Shown here in pieces: positions 7,336 to 17,304 of a DNA stretch of 64,000 nucleotides. Source of the stretch: Metasolibacillus sp. (GTDB lineage: Bacteria; Bacillota; Bacilli; Bacillales_A; Planococcaceae). The stretch lies in contig NZ_JAMBIZ010000015.1 in the NCBI RefSeq assembly GCF_025291715.1, forward strand, positions 1 to 64,000, given 5' to 3'. Under the pieces are notes generated by a model. The model ran no database searches, was not told where the DNA came from, and saw nothing but the letters and a program-made list of their open reading frames with translations. Each line of letters starts with the position of its first letter. The first letter of the stretch is position 1. The position numbers and the translations under genes were made by a program.

Positions 7336-8364
7336 ATGTCATTACAACAATACACGGCGCAAATTAATCATCATGAAAGCTTACCACTTAAAGAAATGAA
7401 GGCGGCAGCAGCGCTTGTTTTCAATGAGACAACTCCTGCTCAAGATATCGCTGACTTTTTAATTGGCTTAAGCAAGAAAGGGGAAACGGCGGAAGAGGTA
7501 GCAGGTCTTGCAATCATTATGCGTGATAATGCACTGAAAATTGATGTACCAGAAGGAATTTATATGGATAACTGTGGCACAGGCGGTGATGGTCTACAAA
7601 GCTTTAATATTAGCACAACGACCGCTTTTGTCCTCGCTGGTGGGGGCTTGCTTGTTGCCAAGCATGGCAATCGCAAAATATCGAGCGCTGCTGGCAGTTC
7701 TGACGTTTTAGAGGCATTGCAAATTCGCCTGCTCCCTTCTGTTGAGGAAACTTCCGAATTACTTGAGCAGCATGGCATCGCTTTTTTACATGCACCTAAT
7801 ATGCATCCGAAATTAAAGCGTATCGGTGAAATCCGTCGTTCTATTGGCAAACCAACAATTTTTAATTTAGTTGGGCCTTTGACGAATCCTGTCCCTCTAA
7901 AGACGCAATTTGTCGGCATCAATCGTCCGCATTTTACGACAGATTATGCACAGGTTTTGCATATGCTAGGTCGAGAGCGAGCAATTGTTGTTTCGGGCAC
8001 ACAAGGAATGGACGAAGCTTCACTAGAGGGAGAAAACACGCTTGCATTGCTTGACCGAGGTGATATTATCCCATTTAAATTACGCGCTGAAGACGTTGGT
8101 TTACGTACCATGCCCTTATCAACAATTCGCGGTGGAGATGCACGGGAAAATGCAAAAATTTTGCTCGATTTATTAAATGGTCAGCAAAGTGCTTACTTAG
8201 ATACTGTATTACTTAATGCCGGCATCGGCTTCTTTGCATATGGCTCCGCACTATCAATTAAAGAAGGTATTGAAATGGCTAGGGATAGCATTTTTTCAGG
8301 TCGTGCTTTAGAAAAGCTACAGGCTGTCGTTGCCTATTCACAGCACAAGGAGGGTGTCCAATGA
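7336..8364 (+). CDS. trpD: Anthranilate phosphoribosyltransferase
   Basis: Transfers phosphoribosyl from PRPP to anthranilate, the second step of tryptophan synthesis. Full length (342 residues) with family motifs intact: CGTGGDG (PRPP binding, about 81-87), FNIST, AKHGNR and VGPLTNP. It starts 5 bp after the shortened trpE and ends in a 4-bp ATGA overlap with trpCF, so translation is coupled along the operon. Because the linked trpE looks inactive, anthranilate would have to come from another anthranilate synthase, a PabB-like enzyme or uptake. Confidence 0.95.
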   Translation: MSLQQYTAQINHHESLPLKEMKAAAALVFNETTPAQDIADFLIGLSKKGETAEEVAGLAIIMRDNALKIDVPEGIYMDNCGTGGDGLQSFNISTTTAFVLAGGGLLVAKHGNRKISSAAGSSDVLEALQIRLLPSVEETSELLEQHGIAFLHAPNMHPKLKRIGEIRRSIGKPTIFNLVGPLTNPVPLKTQFVGINRPHFTTDYAQVLHMLGRERAIVVSGTQGMDEASLEGENTLALLDRGDIIPFKLRAEDVGLRTMPLSTIRGGDARENAKILLDLLNGQQSAYLDTVLLNAGIGFFAYGSALSIKEGIEMARDSIFSGRALEKLQAVVAYSQHKEGVQ

Positions 8365-9734
8365 CCATTTTAACGAAAATTATTGACCATAAAAAAACAG
8401 AATTAGATAGCTTACGTGCAACAGAGCCTAATTTTATCGCAACGGCAAAGCGCCCTTCTCTTTATGAACATCTGCGTCAAACAACGACTGTACAGGTTAT
8501 TGCTGAAATGAAACGTGCCTCCCCCTCAAAGGGCGATATTGCGACACATGTTGAGCCCGTTGAGCAAGCAAAGACTTATGCAGCTGCAGGTGCTGCTTGT
8601 ATTTCTGTTTTGACAGAAAGTAAATTTTTCAAAGGCTCTTTCGCTGATTTAAATGCTGTGGCACGAGCTGTTGATATTCCTTTATTGTGTAAGGATTTTA
8701 TCATTGATCCAGTGCAAATCGATTATGCAAAGGCTGCTGGGGCATCGGTTATTTTACTTATTGTGGCAGCTTTAACGGATGAGGAGCTTGCTTCGTTATA
8801 TGCTTATGCAACGTCTTTAGGGCTTGATGTTTTAGTAGAGGTACATGATGTTGAAGAACTAGCACGCGCATTAAAAATCAACCCGAAAATTGTCGGTGTT
8901 AATAACCGCAATTTAAAAACATTTGAGGTAGACTTAGCGCAAACAGCAGAGGTAGCGCAGCATTTAACAAATAACGACATCGTCTTTATTAGTGAAAGTG
9001 GTATTTGGGTACCTGAGGATGTAGAGGTAGTAGCAAAGGCTGGTGCACGTGCTGTGCTCGTTGGCGAGTCCCTTATGCGTAGCAACGATGTAGTAGCAGA
9101 TTTACAAGCATTGCAAATTCCATTAACAAAGGTCAAAATTTGTGGCTTAAAAACATCTGAGCATGTTGAAGCAGCAGTGCAAGCAGGCGCAGATTTCATC
9201 GGCTTTGTTTTCGCACCAAGCAAACGCCGCATTTCAGTGGAGGAGGCAATTGAACTTGCTAAATTGATCCCTGCTAACGTGAAAAAGGTTGGTGTATTCG
9301 TTAATGCAGATGTAGAAACAATTCGTGCTATTGCTAAGACAGTTCCACTTGATTACATTCAATATCATGGCGATGAAACGAATGACTTTATTCAGCAAGT
9401 TGGCTTACCTGCATTAAAGGCATTTTCGGTACGTGATGCAGAGGATGTAAAAAAGGCAGCAGCTTTTAATGTAGATTATTACTTATTCGATGCACCAGGC
9501 ACAGATTTCCGTGGTGGTAGCGGGCATACATTCGATTGGTCTTTGGTAGAGGAAGCAAATATTCCAAACTCAAAGGTAATTGTTGCAGGTGGTTTAACGG
9601 TAGCTAATGTTGCAGAGGCCGTTCAATTTGTTCATCCCGCAGCAGTCGATGTATCAAGCGGTGTAGAACGAGATGGTATAAAAGATTCCACATTAATTCA
9701 AGCATTTATTCGTAATGCGAAAGGAGCTAAATAA
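8361..9734 (+). CDS. trpC: Fused indole-3-glycerol-phosphate synthase / phosphoribosylanthranilate isomerase (TrpC-TrpF)
   Basis: One 457-residue frame carries two TIM-barrel enzymes in reaction-reversed order. TrpC (about 1-253) has its catalytic residues: K51 in [10 protein letters not shown]86 in LTESKFF, K111 in LCKDF, E160 in LVEVHD, N181 in NNRNL and E212 in SESGI. TrpF (about 255-457) begins [10 protein letters not shown] with the catalytic Cys at 261 and has the Asp in LFDAPGT. The junction has no linker: the usual TrpF start Met is replaced by Leu (TTA). Separate, overlapping trpC and trpF are usual in Bacillus, while fusions are known in enterobacteria. The gene overlaps trpD by 4 bp and trpB by 1 bp. 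Confidence 0.95.
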   Translation: MTILTKIIDHKKTELDSLRATEPNFIATAKRPSLYEHLRQTTTVQVIAEMKRASPSKGDIATHVEPVEQAKTYAAAGAACISVLTESKFFKGSFADLNAVARAVDIPLLCKDFIIDPVQIDYAKAAGASVILLIVAALTDEELASLYAYATSLGLDVLVEVHDVEELARALKINPKIVGVNNRNLKTFEVDLAQTAEVAQHLTNNDIVFISESGIWVPEDVEVVAKAGARAVLVGESLMRSNDVVADLQALQIPLTKVKICGLKTSEHVEAAVQAGADFIGFVFAPSKRRISVEEAIELAKLIPANVKKVGVFVNADVETIRAIAKTVPLDYIQYHGDETNDFIQQVGLPALKAFSVRDAEDVKKAAAFNVDYYLFDAPGTDFRGGSGHTFDWSLVEEANIPNSKVIVAGGLTVANVAEAVQFVHPAAVDVSSGVERDGIKDSTLIQAFIRNAKGAK

Positions 9735-10921
9735 TGACAACTGTAAAAGGACGTTTCGGTGAATACGGTGGACAATTTGTGCCTGAAACATTGATGACTC
9801 CACTTTTGGAGCTGGAGCAAGCTTATGAGGAAGCAAAACATGACCCTGAATTTTCAGCGCAATTTCAATATTATTTGCAGCAATATGTAGGGCGTGAAAC
9901 ACCTCTTTATTTCGCAGAGCGCCTAACAGCTAAATGTGGTGGTGCGAAAATTTATTTAAAGCGTGAAGATTTAAATCATACAGGGGCACATAAAATTAAT
10001 AACGCAATTGGGCAAGCATTGCTAGCAAAGCGTATGGGTAAAAAGAAAATCGTAGCTGAAACTGGTGCAGGGCAGCACGGTGTCGCAACAGCGACAGCCT
10101 GCGCATTGCTCGATTTAGAATGCATTGTTTATATGGGGGCAGAGGATGTGAAGCGTCAAGCATTGAACGTCTTCCGTATGGAGTTACTTGGCGCAAAAGT
10201 TGTGGCAGTTGAAAAAGGCTCTGCTACATTAAAGGATGCGGTAAATGAAGCTTTACGTCATTGGGTAACACATGTGGCGGATACGCATTATATTTTAGGC
10301 TCAGCGCTTGGACCACATCCCTTCCCTACAATTGTCCGTGATTTCCAGCGTGTCATTGGTGATGAAACACGTGCACAAATCGTGGCACAGGAAGGTCGCT
10401 TACCAGATAGCGTTATCGCTTGTATTGGTGGAGGCAGTAATGCAATTGGCATGTTTTATCCATTTGTCGAGGATGAAAATGTGCAATTAATTGGGGTTGA
10501 GGCTGCTGGTGCAGGTCTTGCAACAGGCAAGCATGCGGCAGCAATTTACGGCGCACAAAAAGGCGTGTTACATGGCGCATATATGTACTTATTGCAGGAT
10601 GAAAATGGCTTTGTACAGGAGGCACACTCCATTTCAGCTGGGCTAGATTATCCAGGAGTAGGACCTGAGCATTGTTATTTAAGCGATATTGGCCGCGCAC
10701 TTTATGAAAGTGTAACAGATGCTGAGGCTTTAGAAGGCGTTAAATTGCTTGCTGAAACAGAGGGCATTTTACCCGCTTTAGAAAGCGCCCATGCTATTTA
10801 CTATGCTGCACAGCTTGCGAAATCGAAGGCAGCCGATGAAATCATGGTCGTTTGTTTATCAGGTCGTGGCGATAAAGATGTGCATACATTAATTGATACG
10901 ATTGGAGGAACAGACGCATGA
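9734..10921 (+). CDS. trpB: Tryptophan synthase beta chain
   Basis: PLP enzyme joining indole and serine to tryptophan, working as a complex with TrpA. Full length (395 residues). The PLP lysine is K87 in GAHKINNA, the catalytic Glu is E109 in ETGAGQHG, and the phosphate-binding loop is [10 protein letters not shown]. The ATG overlaps the trpCF stop as TAATG with AAGGAG just upstream; the 3' end overlaps trpA by 4 bp. Confidence 0.97.
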   Translation: MTTVKGRFGEYGGQFVPETLMTPLLELEQAYEEAKHDPEFSAQFQYYLQQYVGRETPLYFAERLTAKCGGAKIYLKREDLNHTGAHKINNAIGQALLAKRMGKKKIVAETGAGQHGVATATACALLDLECIVYMGAEDVKRQALNVFRMELLGAKVVAVEKGSATLKDAVNEALRHWVTHVADTHYILGSALGPHPFPTIVRDFQRVIGDETRAQIVAQEGRLPDSVIACIGGGSNAIGMFYPFVEDENVQLIGVEAAGAGLATGKHAAAIYGAQKGVLHGAYMYLLQDENGFVQEAHSISAGLDYPGVGPEHCYLSDIGRALYESVTDAEALEGVKLLAETEGILPALESAHAIYYAAQLAKSKAADEIMVVCLSGRGDKDVHTLIDTIGGTDA

Positions 10922-11682
10922 TTCAAAAAACGATTGAGCAAGTTTTAGCACGTGGTGACCGTGCGTTCGTTCCATATATTATGGCTGGAGATGGCGGCTT
11001 AGAAACTTTAAAAACAACCATTTTACGCTTGCAGGCAATTGGTGTAACAGCCATTGAAGTCGGCATCCCTTTTACAGACCCTGTAGCGGATGGACCGACG
11101 ATTGAGCTTGCAGGACAGCGCGCATTGCAAAATGGCACTACATTAAAATCAGTCTTAGCTACACTAACAAGCTTTGCTGAGGAAATTACTGTGCCACTTG
11201 TTGCGATGACCTATTTAAATCCTATTTTAGCGTACGGGGCAGCAACATTCGCTCGTGATGCTAAGCGTGCGGGCATCCACGGTGTCATTATCCCGGATAT
11301 GCCGTTGGAGGAGCGTGACATTATTTATAGTGCACTACAGCAAGAGGAAATTGCGTTAATTCAGCTCATTTCTTTAACAAGCCCTGCGGAACGTATTGAA
11401 AAATTAGCTGCGGCGAGTGAAGGCTTTATTTATGCGGTCACAGTTAACGGCATTACAGGCGCACGCAGCAATTTTGCAAATGAGCTAGAAGCCCATTTTG
11501 CTAAATTGAAAGCGGCAAGCACTATCCCTGTATTAGCCGGCTTCGGCATTTCTACACCTGAGCACGTCAAAAAATTCGCCAGCTTTAGCGATGGCGTCAT
11601 TGTTGGCAGTAAGATTGTTGATGCTCTTACAAATAATGATTGGGTAACAATTGAGGCTTTAGTTGAGGCTTCAAAAAACTAA
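10918..11682 (+). CDS. trpA: Tryptophan synthase alpha chain
   Basis: Cleaves indole-3-glycerol phosphate and channels indole to TrpB. It has 254 residues with the catalytic Glu in AIEVGIPF (E47) and Asp in DPVADGP (D58), plus the phosphate-binding end GFGIST...GVIVGSKIV. Last gene of the trp operon, followed by a terminator hairpin. Confidence 0.96.
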   Translation: MIQKTIEQVLARGDRAFVPYIMAGDGGLETLKTTILRLQAIGVTAIEVGIPFTDPVADGPTIELAGQRALQNGTTLKSVLATLTSFAEEITVPLVAMTYLNPILAYGAATFARDAKRAGIHGVIIPDMPLEERDIIYSALQQEEIALIQLISLTSPAERIEKLAAASEGFIYAVTVNGITGARSNFANELEAHFAKLKAASTIPVLAGFGISTPEHVKKFASFSDGVIVGSKIVDALTNNDWVTIEALVEASKN

Positions 11683-11691
11683 CTAACAGAC

Positions 11692-11727
11692 AGAAAAAGC
11701 TCCGAAATCAACTTCAGAGCTTTTTCT
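11692..11727. terminator. Bidirectional terminator between trpA and the threonine dehydrogenase gene
   Basis: Arms AGAAAAAGCTC (11692-11702) and GAGCTTTTTCT (11717-11727); the A/T-rich flanks allow it to serve both convergent genes. Confidence 0.8.
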
Positions 11728-11730
11728 CAT

Positions 11731-12657
11731 TTATTTTTTCAATTTATCTAACATATCCACCGTCATTGATGCAAGATCATACTTTGCATTGAAGCCCCAT
11801 TCCGCCTTTGCCGCAGAGGAATCAATCGCATTTGGCCAGCTGTCTGCAATCGATTGACGTACAGGGTCTACATCATACTCCATCGCAAAGCTTGGAATAT
11901 GCTTCTTGATTTCTGCAGCAATTTGTGAAGGTTCAAAGCTCATTGCTGAAATATTGAATGCATTACGGTGCACTAATTTAGAACCGTCTGCCTCCATTAA
12001 ATCAACAATTGCTTGCAATGCATCTGGCATATACATCATATCCATGTACGTGCCTTCTGCAATATAAGATGTATATTTCCCTTCTTCAATCGCCTTATAG
12101 TAAATATCAACCGCATAATCTGTTGTGCCCCCACCTGGTGGTGTCGCATAAGAAATTAAGCCTGGGAAACGAACACCGCGCGTATCTAAGCCGAATCTTG
12201 TGAAATAGTAATCACATAGCAATTCACCCGCTACTTTGTTGACACCATACATCGTTGTTGGGCGCTGTAATGTATCCTGCGGCGTATTATCTTTTGGTGT
12301 CGATGGACCAAACGCACCGATCGAGCTTGGCGTGAAAAATTGCAAATTCAGCTCACGTGATACTTCCAATGCATTCATTAAGCCACCCATGTTTAAGTTC
12401 CAAGCAAACAGAGGGTTCTTCTCTGCTGTTGCTGATAACAATGCTGCCATATGAATCATTGTGTCCGCGCCAAACTCCTTGGCAAGCTCATGCATGCGCT
12501 TACCATCTGTTACATCTAATATTTCAAATGGACCATCCTGCTGCGCTACGCGAATATCCGTCGCTAAAACAGCATCTGTTCCATAAATTGTACGTAATTT
12601 CCCCACTAACTCTGAACCAATTTGACCAAGTGCACCTGTGACAATAATTTTTTTCAT
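11731..12657 (-). CDS. tdh: NAD-dependent epimerase-type L-threonine 3-dehydrogenase
   Basis: A 308-residue extended short-chain dehydrogenase. It has an N-terminal Rossmann motif ([10 protein letters not shown], residues 7-16) and the active-site pair [10 protein letters not shown] and YGVNK (Ser/Tyr/Lys). Its overall pattern fits the SDR-type threonine dehydrogenase that makes 2-amino-3-ketobutyrate, the substrate of Kbl. kbl is present about 10 kb away (22628-23818), which supports the call, although the two genes are not together. The ATG at 12657 has GGAGGG 8 nt upstream; a longer frame lacks such a site. Transcribed alone and ending at the shared terminator. Confidence 0.82.
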   Translation of the reverse strand: MKKIIVTGALGQIGSELVGKLRTIYGTDAVLATDIRVAQQDGPFEILDVTDGKRMHELAKEFGADTMIHMAALLSATAEKNPLFAWNLNMGGLMNALEVSRELNLQFFTPSSIGAFGPSTPKDNTPQDTLQRPTTMYGVNKVAGELLCDYYFTRFGLDTRGVRFPGLISYATPPGGGTTDYAVDIYYKAIEEGKYTSYIAEGTYMDMMYMPDALQAIVDLMEADGSKLVHRNAFNISAMSFEPSQIAAEIKKHIPSFAMEYDVDPVRQSIADSWPNAIDSSAAKAEWGFNAKYDLASMTVDMLDKLKK

Positions 12658-12860
12658 TCCCGTACCCTCCTGTGGCGTTATACATTTGTACACTGTGAAA
12701 ATACAATAAAACACTGATATACAGCGTTTATTTTGTCCTTTTGCTGAAATTAATTATAAAATGTTCTTTTCAAAAACACAATCATTAATTTTATTTATCG
12801 TTGAAAATACTATTAAATAGATAACTTAAAAGTTATGAGTACTTTCTACACACAAAAACA

Positions 12861-12896
12861 AAAAACTAGCCAGAAATTGACTTCTGGCTAGTTTTT
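12861..12896 (-). terminator. Terminator of the amidase gene
   Basis: Arms AAAAACTAGCCAGAA and TTCTGGCTAGTTTTT around a 6-nt loop. The stop codon of the amidase gene (12888-12890) lies inside one arm. Confidence 0.85.
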
Positions 12897-13679
12897 CACT
12901 ACTTCTTCATATAAATTTGGTCGGCGGTCATCGTAAACTGGTATACGTGTGCGTACTTCATCTACAATGGCAAAATCAACATCGATAATGGCAAGCTCCT
13001 CATCAGCTGCACCTGTCCACAGCACCTCGCCCCAAGGCTGGATAATCATTGATTGTCCATTGAAGTTTTCTACTTTACGCGAAATTCGGTTGACCGCAAT
13101 AACAAAGCATTGGTTTTCAATTGCTCGTGCTTGCAGCAACGTTTTCCAATGGTCAATACGCGGCGTAGGCCACTGCGCTGGCACAAATAGCACTTTTGCG
13201 CCTTGCAACGCATGGGAGCGTAACCATTCTGGGAAACGAATATCGTAGCAAATGACACCCCCTGCCTCAACATCTCCTAAAGCAAAGCGGTTCATTTTAT
13301 CCCCTGCCTGCAAATATAAATGCTCGTCCATTAGACGGAATAAATGCGCTTTACTATATTCGCCAACAAGCTCGCCCTCCTTATTAAATGTATACATCGT
13401 ATTAAAAAATTTTTCGCCAACACGGATAGCGACTGAACCTCCAACAATATGGACAGCTAGCTCCTTCGCTAATTTACTTAAAAACGCTTGCGTACGCTCG
13501 CCGTTTTCATCTGCTAGCTCTGGCAACTTTTCAAGTGCATAGCCCGTATTCCACATTTCAGGTAAGACGATAATTTCAGCGCCACCTTGTGCAGCCTGAC
13601 GAATAAATTGTTCCGCTCGTTCAAAGTTTTCATCTACTTTGCCAAAGCCGACATTTAATTGAATACATCCGATTTTCAT
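12888..13679 (-). CDS. Carbon-nitrogen hydrolase (MtnU/omega-amidase-like)
   Basis: A 263-residue nitrilase-superfamily enzyme hydrolysing a C-N amide bond. The Glu-Lys-Cys triad is visible as LPEMWNTGY (E about 41), EYSKAHLF (K about 110) and GVICYDIRFPE (C about 143). In Bacillus subtilis a related gene (mtnU) sits next to mtnE, as here, where the two are divergent with 78 bp between them. A role as omega-amidase acting on the 2-oxo acid amide formed during glutamine-dependent transamination in methionine salvage is plausible, but inferred from context. The other methionine-salvage genes are not in the window. Confidence 0.85.
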   Translation of the reverse strand: MKIGCIQLNVGFGKVDENFERAEQFIRQAAQGGAEIIVLPEMWNTGYALEKLPELADENGERTQAFLSKLAKELAVHIVGGSVAIRVGEKFFNTMYTFNKEGELVGEYSKAHLFRLMDEHLYLQAGDKMNRFALGDVEAGGVICYDIRFPEWLRSHALQGAKVLFVPAQWPTPRIDHWKTLLQARAIENQCFVIAVNRISRKVENFNGQSMIIQPWGEVLWTGAADEELAIIDVDFAIVDEVRTRIPVYDDRRPNLYEEVVKN

Positions 13680-13757
13680 AGCTTCACTTCCTATATAGAC
13701 ATTTTTTCAAAAAAGCTTTACCATATTTTTATTATATTCAGAAAACGAGGGGATTGC

Positions 13758-14921
13758 ATGGAATTTTCAAAAAAACTACAGCAGTTACCGCCTCAATTTT
13801 TTGCTTCGCTTGTGCAAAAGGTTAACGCGGCTATCGCTGAAGGGCGCGATATCATTAATTTAGGACAAGGTAATCCTGATCAGCCAACACCTATACATAC
13901 TATTGAGGCATTGCAGCAAGCTGCTGAAAACCCAGTGACGCATAAATATCCACCTTTTCGTGGCATTGCGGAGCTACGCGAGGCAGCAGCAGCGTTTTAC
14001 ATGCGTGAATATGGTGTATCTATCGACCCACAAACAGAGGTCGCAATCGTTGGTGGTACAAAAATCGGGCTTGTTGAACTACCACTTGCCATCATGAATC
14101 CTGGTGATTTAATGCTGCTACCTGATCCAGGCTATCCAGATTACTTATCAGGTGTAGCGCTTGCTGATGTGCAATTTGCCACAATGCCGCTACAAGCAGA
14201 GAATCATTTTTTGCCTAATTATGATTTATTAAGCGATGACATTAAAGCACGAGCAAAGCTTCTCTACCTTAACTATCCTAACAATCCAACAGGGGCGATG
14301 GCAACTTATGACTTCTTTCAGGAAACGGTTGCCTTTGCTAAAAAGCATCAAATTGCTGTTGCACATGACTTCGCCTATGGTGCTATTGGCTTTGATGGCA
14401 AAAAGCCAATTAGCTTTTTACAGATAGAGGGAGCTAAAGAGGTTGGTATTGAATTTTATACATTATCAAAAACATTTAATATGGCTGGCTGGCGTATTGG
14501 CTTTGCAGTAGGTAATGCCAAAATAATTGAGGCGATTGAATTGCTACAGGATCATTTATTTTGTAGCCTCTTCCCAGCAGTTCAGCATGCTGCGGCACAT
14601 GCGCTCAATATGGAGCAAACCGTTGTTGAAGAGTTGCGTGCAACTTATGAAAACAGGCGCAATGTATTAGTTGAGGAGGCAGCAAAAATTGGCTGGCGAG
14701 TGAAGGCTCCCGCAGGCTCATTTTTTGCATGGCTTCCTGTGCCTGAAGGCTATACAAGTGAGCAATTTACCGATTTGCTATTAAATGAGGCGGATGTTGC
14801 TGTTGCCAATGGGCGAGGCTTTGGGGAATTCGGGGAAGGCTATGTGCGTGTTGGGCTTTTAGTTGAGGAGGAGCGCTTACGTGAAGCGATGCAACGCATT
14901 GCCGCACTTCATATTTTTTAA
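13758..14921 (+). CDS. mtnE: Aminotransferase of methionine salvage (MtnE-type)
   Basis: PLP-dependent class I/II aminotransferase, 387 residues. The start region (LPPQFFASLVQKVN, NLGQGNPDQPTP) closely resembles Bacillus MtnE, which converts 4-methylthio-2-oxobutyrate to methionine. The PLP lysine is in YTLSKTFNMAGWR and the C-terminal Arg region is GYVRVGLL. The ATG at 13758 has GAGGGG upstream; a longer frame from 13659 overlaps the divergent gene and is rejected. No SAM riboswitch was found in the 78-bp gap upstream. Confidence 0.88.
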   Translation: MEFSKKLQQLPPQFFASLVQKVNAAIAEGRDIINLGQGNPDQPTPIHTIEALQQAAENPVTHKYPPFRGIAELREAAAAFYMREYGVSIDPQTEVAIVGGTKIGLVELPLAIMNPGDLMLLPDPGYPDYLSGVALADVQFATMPLQAENHFLPNYDLLSDDIKARAKLLYLNYPNNPTGAMATYDFFQETVAFAKKHQIAVAHDFAYGAIGFDGKKPISFLQIEGAKEVGIEFYTLSKTFNMAGWRIGFAVGNAKIIEAIELLQDHLFCSLFPAVQHAAAHALNMEQTVVEELRATYENRRNVLVEEAAKIGWRVKAPAGSFFAWLPVPEGYTSEQFTDLLLNEADVAVANGRGFGEFGEGYVRVGLLVEEERLREAMQRIAALHIF

Positions 14922-14927
14922 AATTAA

Positions 14928-14962
14928 AGACTGTTTGAAAGGAATATCTTTTCAAACAGTCT
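14928..14962. terminator. Hairpin after mtnE
   Basis: Arms AGACTGTTTGAAA (14928-14940) and TTTCAAACAGTCT (14950-14962). The T-run on the forward side is short, so it is a weak terminator or a transcript-stabilising hairpin. Confidence 0.6.
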
Positions 14963-15047
14963 TCATCTACAAGAACTATTATTTATGTCATAGCAACAAT
15001 AAATGCGTCCTAGAGAGGTTTAAAAATTTGTGCTGTGGAGGTTTTGA

Positions 15048-15507
15048 TGTATTTGCGGGTTTCTCGTTTTATTTGCGACTTCCCTAATTTATTGGCGAGT
15101 TTCTCGATTTATTTGCGCTTTCCCCGATTTATTGGCGACTTTCTCGTTTTATTTGCGACTTCCCCAGTTTATTGGCGACTTTCTCGTTTTATTTGCGACT
15201 TCCCCGGTTTATTGGCGACTTTCTCGATTTATTTGCGACTTCCCCGGTTTATTGGCGAGTTTCTCAATTTATTTGCGACTTCCCTAATTTATTGGCGAGT
15301 TTCTCGATTTATTTGCGCTTTCCCCGATTTATTGGCGACTTTCTCGATTTATTTGCGACTTCCCCGGTTTATTGGCGAGTTTCTCAATTTATTTGCGACT
15401 TCCCTAATTTATTGGCGAGTTTCTCGATTTATTTGCGCTTTCCCCGATTTATTTGCGGCTTCTCTGATTTATTTGCGTTTTCCCCCATTTATTTGCGCAT
15501 CATCTGA
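15048..15507. repeat. Tandem repeat array B: 23 units of 20 bp between convergent genes
   Basis: Units of exactly 20 bp in two alternating forms, TTTATTTGCGACTTCCCCGG and TTTATTGGCGACTTTCTCGA, run for about 460 bp; the first and last units are degenerate. The block 15208-15327 (six units) is repeated without change at 15328-15447, so a 120-bp segment was duplicated recently. The array fills the space between the 3' ends of mtnE and the deacetylase-like gene. There are no spacers, so it is not CRISPR. Because 20 is not a multiple of 3, the long forward frames simply cycle through the unit in all frames and are not taken as genes. Confidence 0.95.
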
Positions 15508-15558
15508 AAATTATTAGTTACTCCATTCAAAATGAACGATGCACATAGCTAAACACTA

Positions 15559-17304
15559 TTAAAACGTTTCAATGAAGAAATCTACGACACCATTAAACCA
15601 TGTGGAAACATTATGCTCAGCCTTTGCCATTTTAGTATATTGATTTGAGAAAAGAACTTTTCCTGCTTTATCTGTTATTTCAATGTCCTCCACCACTGTA
15701 TCGTATATATCATCTGTATATTGCTCATGCGATGTATCCTTTTTAGAATAAGCTGCACCGAAACCGATTTGTGTACTTTGAATCGCCTCATTCATTGCAA
15801 TTGTTGCTATAGGCTCATTATCGACTATTAATTGCAGCTCCCCTTGCCCTACCTGTAGCTCAAAATGGCGGCGGTTTTTTAAATTGCGAGGATATTCCTC
15901 CTCATCAATACGAGAGCCTTGTTGTGTATCATAATAAGAATAGACAGTCGCCTTATTAAAGGCATAATCCTCACCGCTCCACTCTATTTCCTTCAGCGGA
16001 TAGCGTTGCACCTCAGCCTCTGTTTGATTCGGCTGCTTTTCTAATACAACCATCTCGTTGTCCTTCAGCATAATGCGCATATAGCTCCCATCGTCCGCCT
16101 TCACATAAAGCGATTGCTCACCAACAACATTGCCATAAAAATCGAATTCTAATTGATAAGTAGTAGGTAGCTCTTGCTTTAAAAATAATGTCGCTTGTGC
16201 AGAGGGCTCTGACGTTAAAATAAGCTGATTATCCAAAAATTCTGCTGCGCCATTTGCTAAGGTCCACTGCTTTGCATGCTTCTCGTTACCGATAGCAAAA
16301 TCCACATTTTGCTTGCTCGATTGTTGAATTTTCATCATTAAATGGTTGGTTGGCCAATAGGGGGAAACTTGCAAGCGACTCAAATTATAAATATCAGCAT
16401 CCGCCTCGTTATAAGCATCTAGCTCTAAATTAAAATGCATTTTGTATAGCTCTTTAATATGTTGATCATTCGCCTTTTCAACGAGTCGATCCATATTATT
16501 ATACAGCGCATTTGCATGCATAATCGCATATGCTTGTGGTACTTCTCCAAGCGTCTCTGTATAAATATCACGCATTAGCCCATAGTCCCCTGCAATACGC
16601 TGTTCTAGCTCCGCTCGTGTTTCTGTCGGAATCATATACTCATCACGAATAAAATCCATTAAATAATGGTTATAGTACTCGATTGTCATTTTGTCTGGCA
16701 CATCGTTTTCATCTATCATGCCTAATGACTTCCCTTCATCATTAAAAACATTAATGTATGTTAGGCGATAGCCGTTTGAGCCGAGCTCCCAATAGCCGCT
16801 GTTTTGCATGAGCTTCAAATGATTAGGCTTTAAAAATTTTGTATCTTTCGTATCCATTTTATTTGCATATGTGTACATCGTTGCGCGATAGTTGAGCTTT
16901 TCCAATATTTTTTGTGCAAAAATACTTGAATCTGTACGCCCATCCTCAAACGATAAATACAAGGCCTTTTCAGGTAAGGGCTTGCCTTGCTCATAAAAAT
17001 CAATGATATCCTGCTGAGAAATCGTTGTATAGCCCTGCTTCGCCAACAATGTTAATTGCTTTTCCAATTCAGCCTTTGCTACATATTTCGGTGACTCTCC
17101 TCGGCTCACACCGAAATAAGACAGAGCGATAAAGCCATCTCCATTTGATGTAGCAAAAGCTGTATCTTCATATTTGTTAAGTAAAAAGACAGCACGTATT
17201 AAAATAAAAGCTAGAAAAACAACAATTACCGCTTGAATAATCGTTCGAATAACCTTTTTGCGCTCTTTCGATTTTTGATTTAATGCAACACCCTTTTTAC
17301 TCAT
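15559..17304 (-). CDS. Membrane-anchored polysaccharide deacetylase-like protein of the exopolysaccharide operon
   Basis: A 581-residue protein with a basic N-terminus and one transmembrane helix (about 20-42), then an extracellular NodB-like domain (about 55-200) and a C-terminal beta-rich region (about 330-560) resembling a carbohydrate-binding sandwich. The usual TFDDG motif is SFEDGRTDSS and the usual His pair is not evident (WELGSNGYRLTY), so it may be a non-catalytic or altered deacetylase, or a glycan hydrolase-like relative. The ATG at 17304 overlaps the synthase stop by 8 bp. Last gene of the operon. No terminator was recognised before array B, and the array may fill that position. 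Confidence 0.75.
   Translation of the reverse strand: MSKKGVALNQKSKERKKVIRTIIQAVIVVFLAFILIRAVFLLNKYEDTAFATSNGDGFIALSYFGVSRGESPKYVAKAELEKQLTLLAKQGYTTISQQDIIDFYEQGKPLPEKALYLSFEDGRTDSSIFAQKILEKLNYRATMYTYANKMDTKDTKFLKPNHLKLMQNSGYWELGSNGYRLTYINVFNDEGKSLGMIDENDVPDKMTIEYYNHYLMDFIRDEYMIPTETRAELEQRIAGDYGLMRDIYTETLGEVPQAYAIMHANALYNNMDRLVEKANDQHIKELYKMHFNLELDAYNEADADIYNLSRLQVSPYWPTNHLMMKIQQSSKQNVDFAIGNEKHAKQWTLANGAAEFLDNQLILTSEPSAQATLFLKQELPTTYQLEFDFYGNVVGEQSLYVKADDGSYMRIMLKDNEMVVLEKQPNQTEAEVQRYPLKEIEWSGEDYAFNKATVYSYYDTQQGSRIDEEEYPRNLKNRRHFELQVGQGELQLIVDNEPIATIAMNEAIQSTQIGFGAAYSKKDTSHEQYTDDIYDTVVEDIEITDKAGKVLFSNQYTKMAKAEHNVSTWFNGVVDFFIETF

Noticed and set aside
13680..13757. SAM riboswitch for mtnE
   Set aside because: The gap to the divergent amidase gene is only 78 bp, too short for a SAM-I aptamer with terminator, and no such motifs are visible.
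15048..15507. CRISPR array
   Set aside because: The units are directly joined with no unique spacers, and no cas genes are in the window.
15035..15517. Two overlapping long forward frames over array B
   Set aside because: Units of 20 bp poor in stop codons keep several frames open at once; both frames repeat the same 20-residue cycle and no real start site or family is seen.
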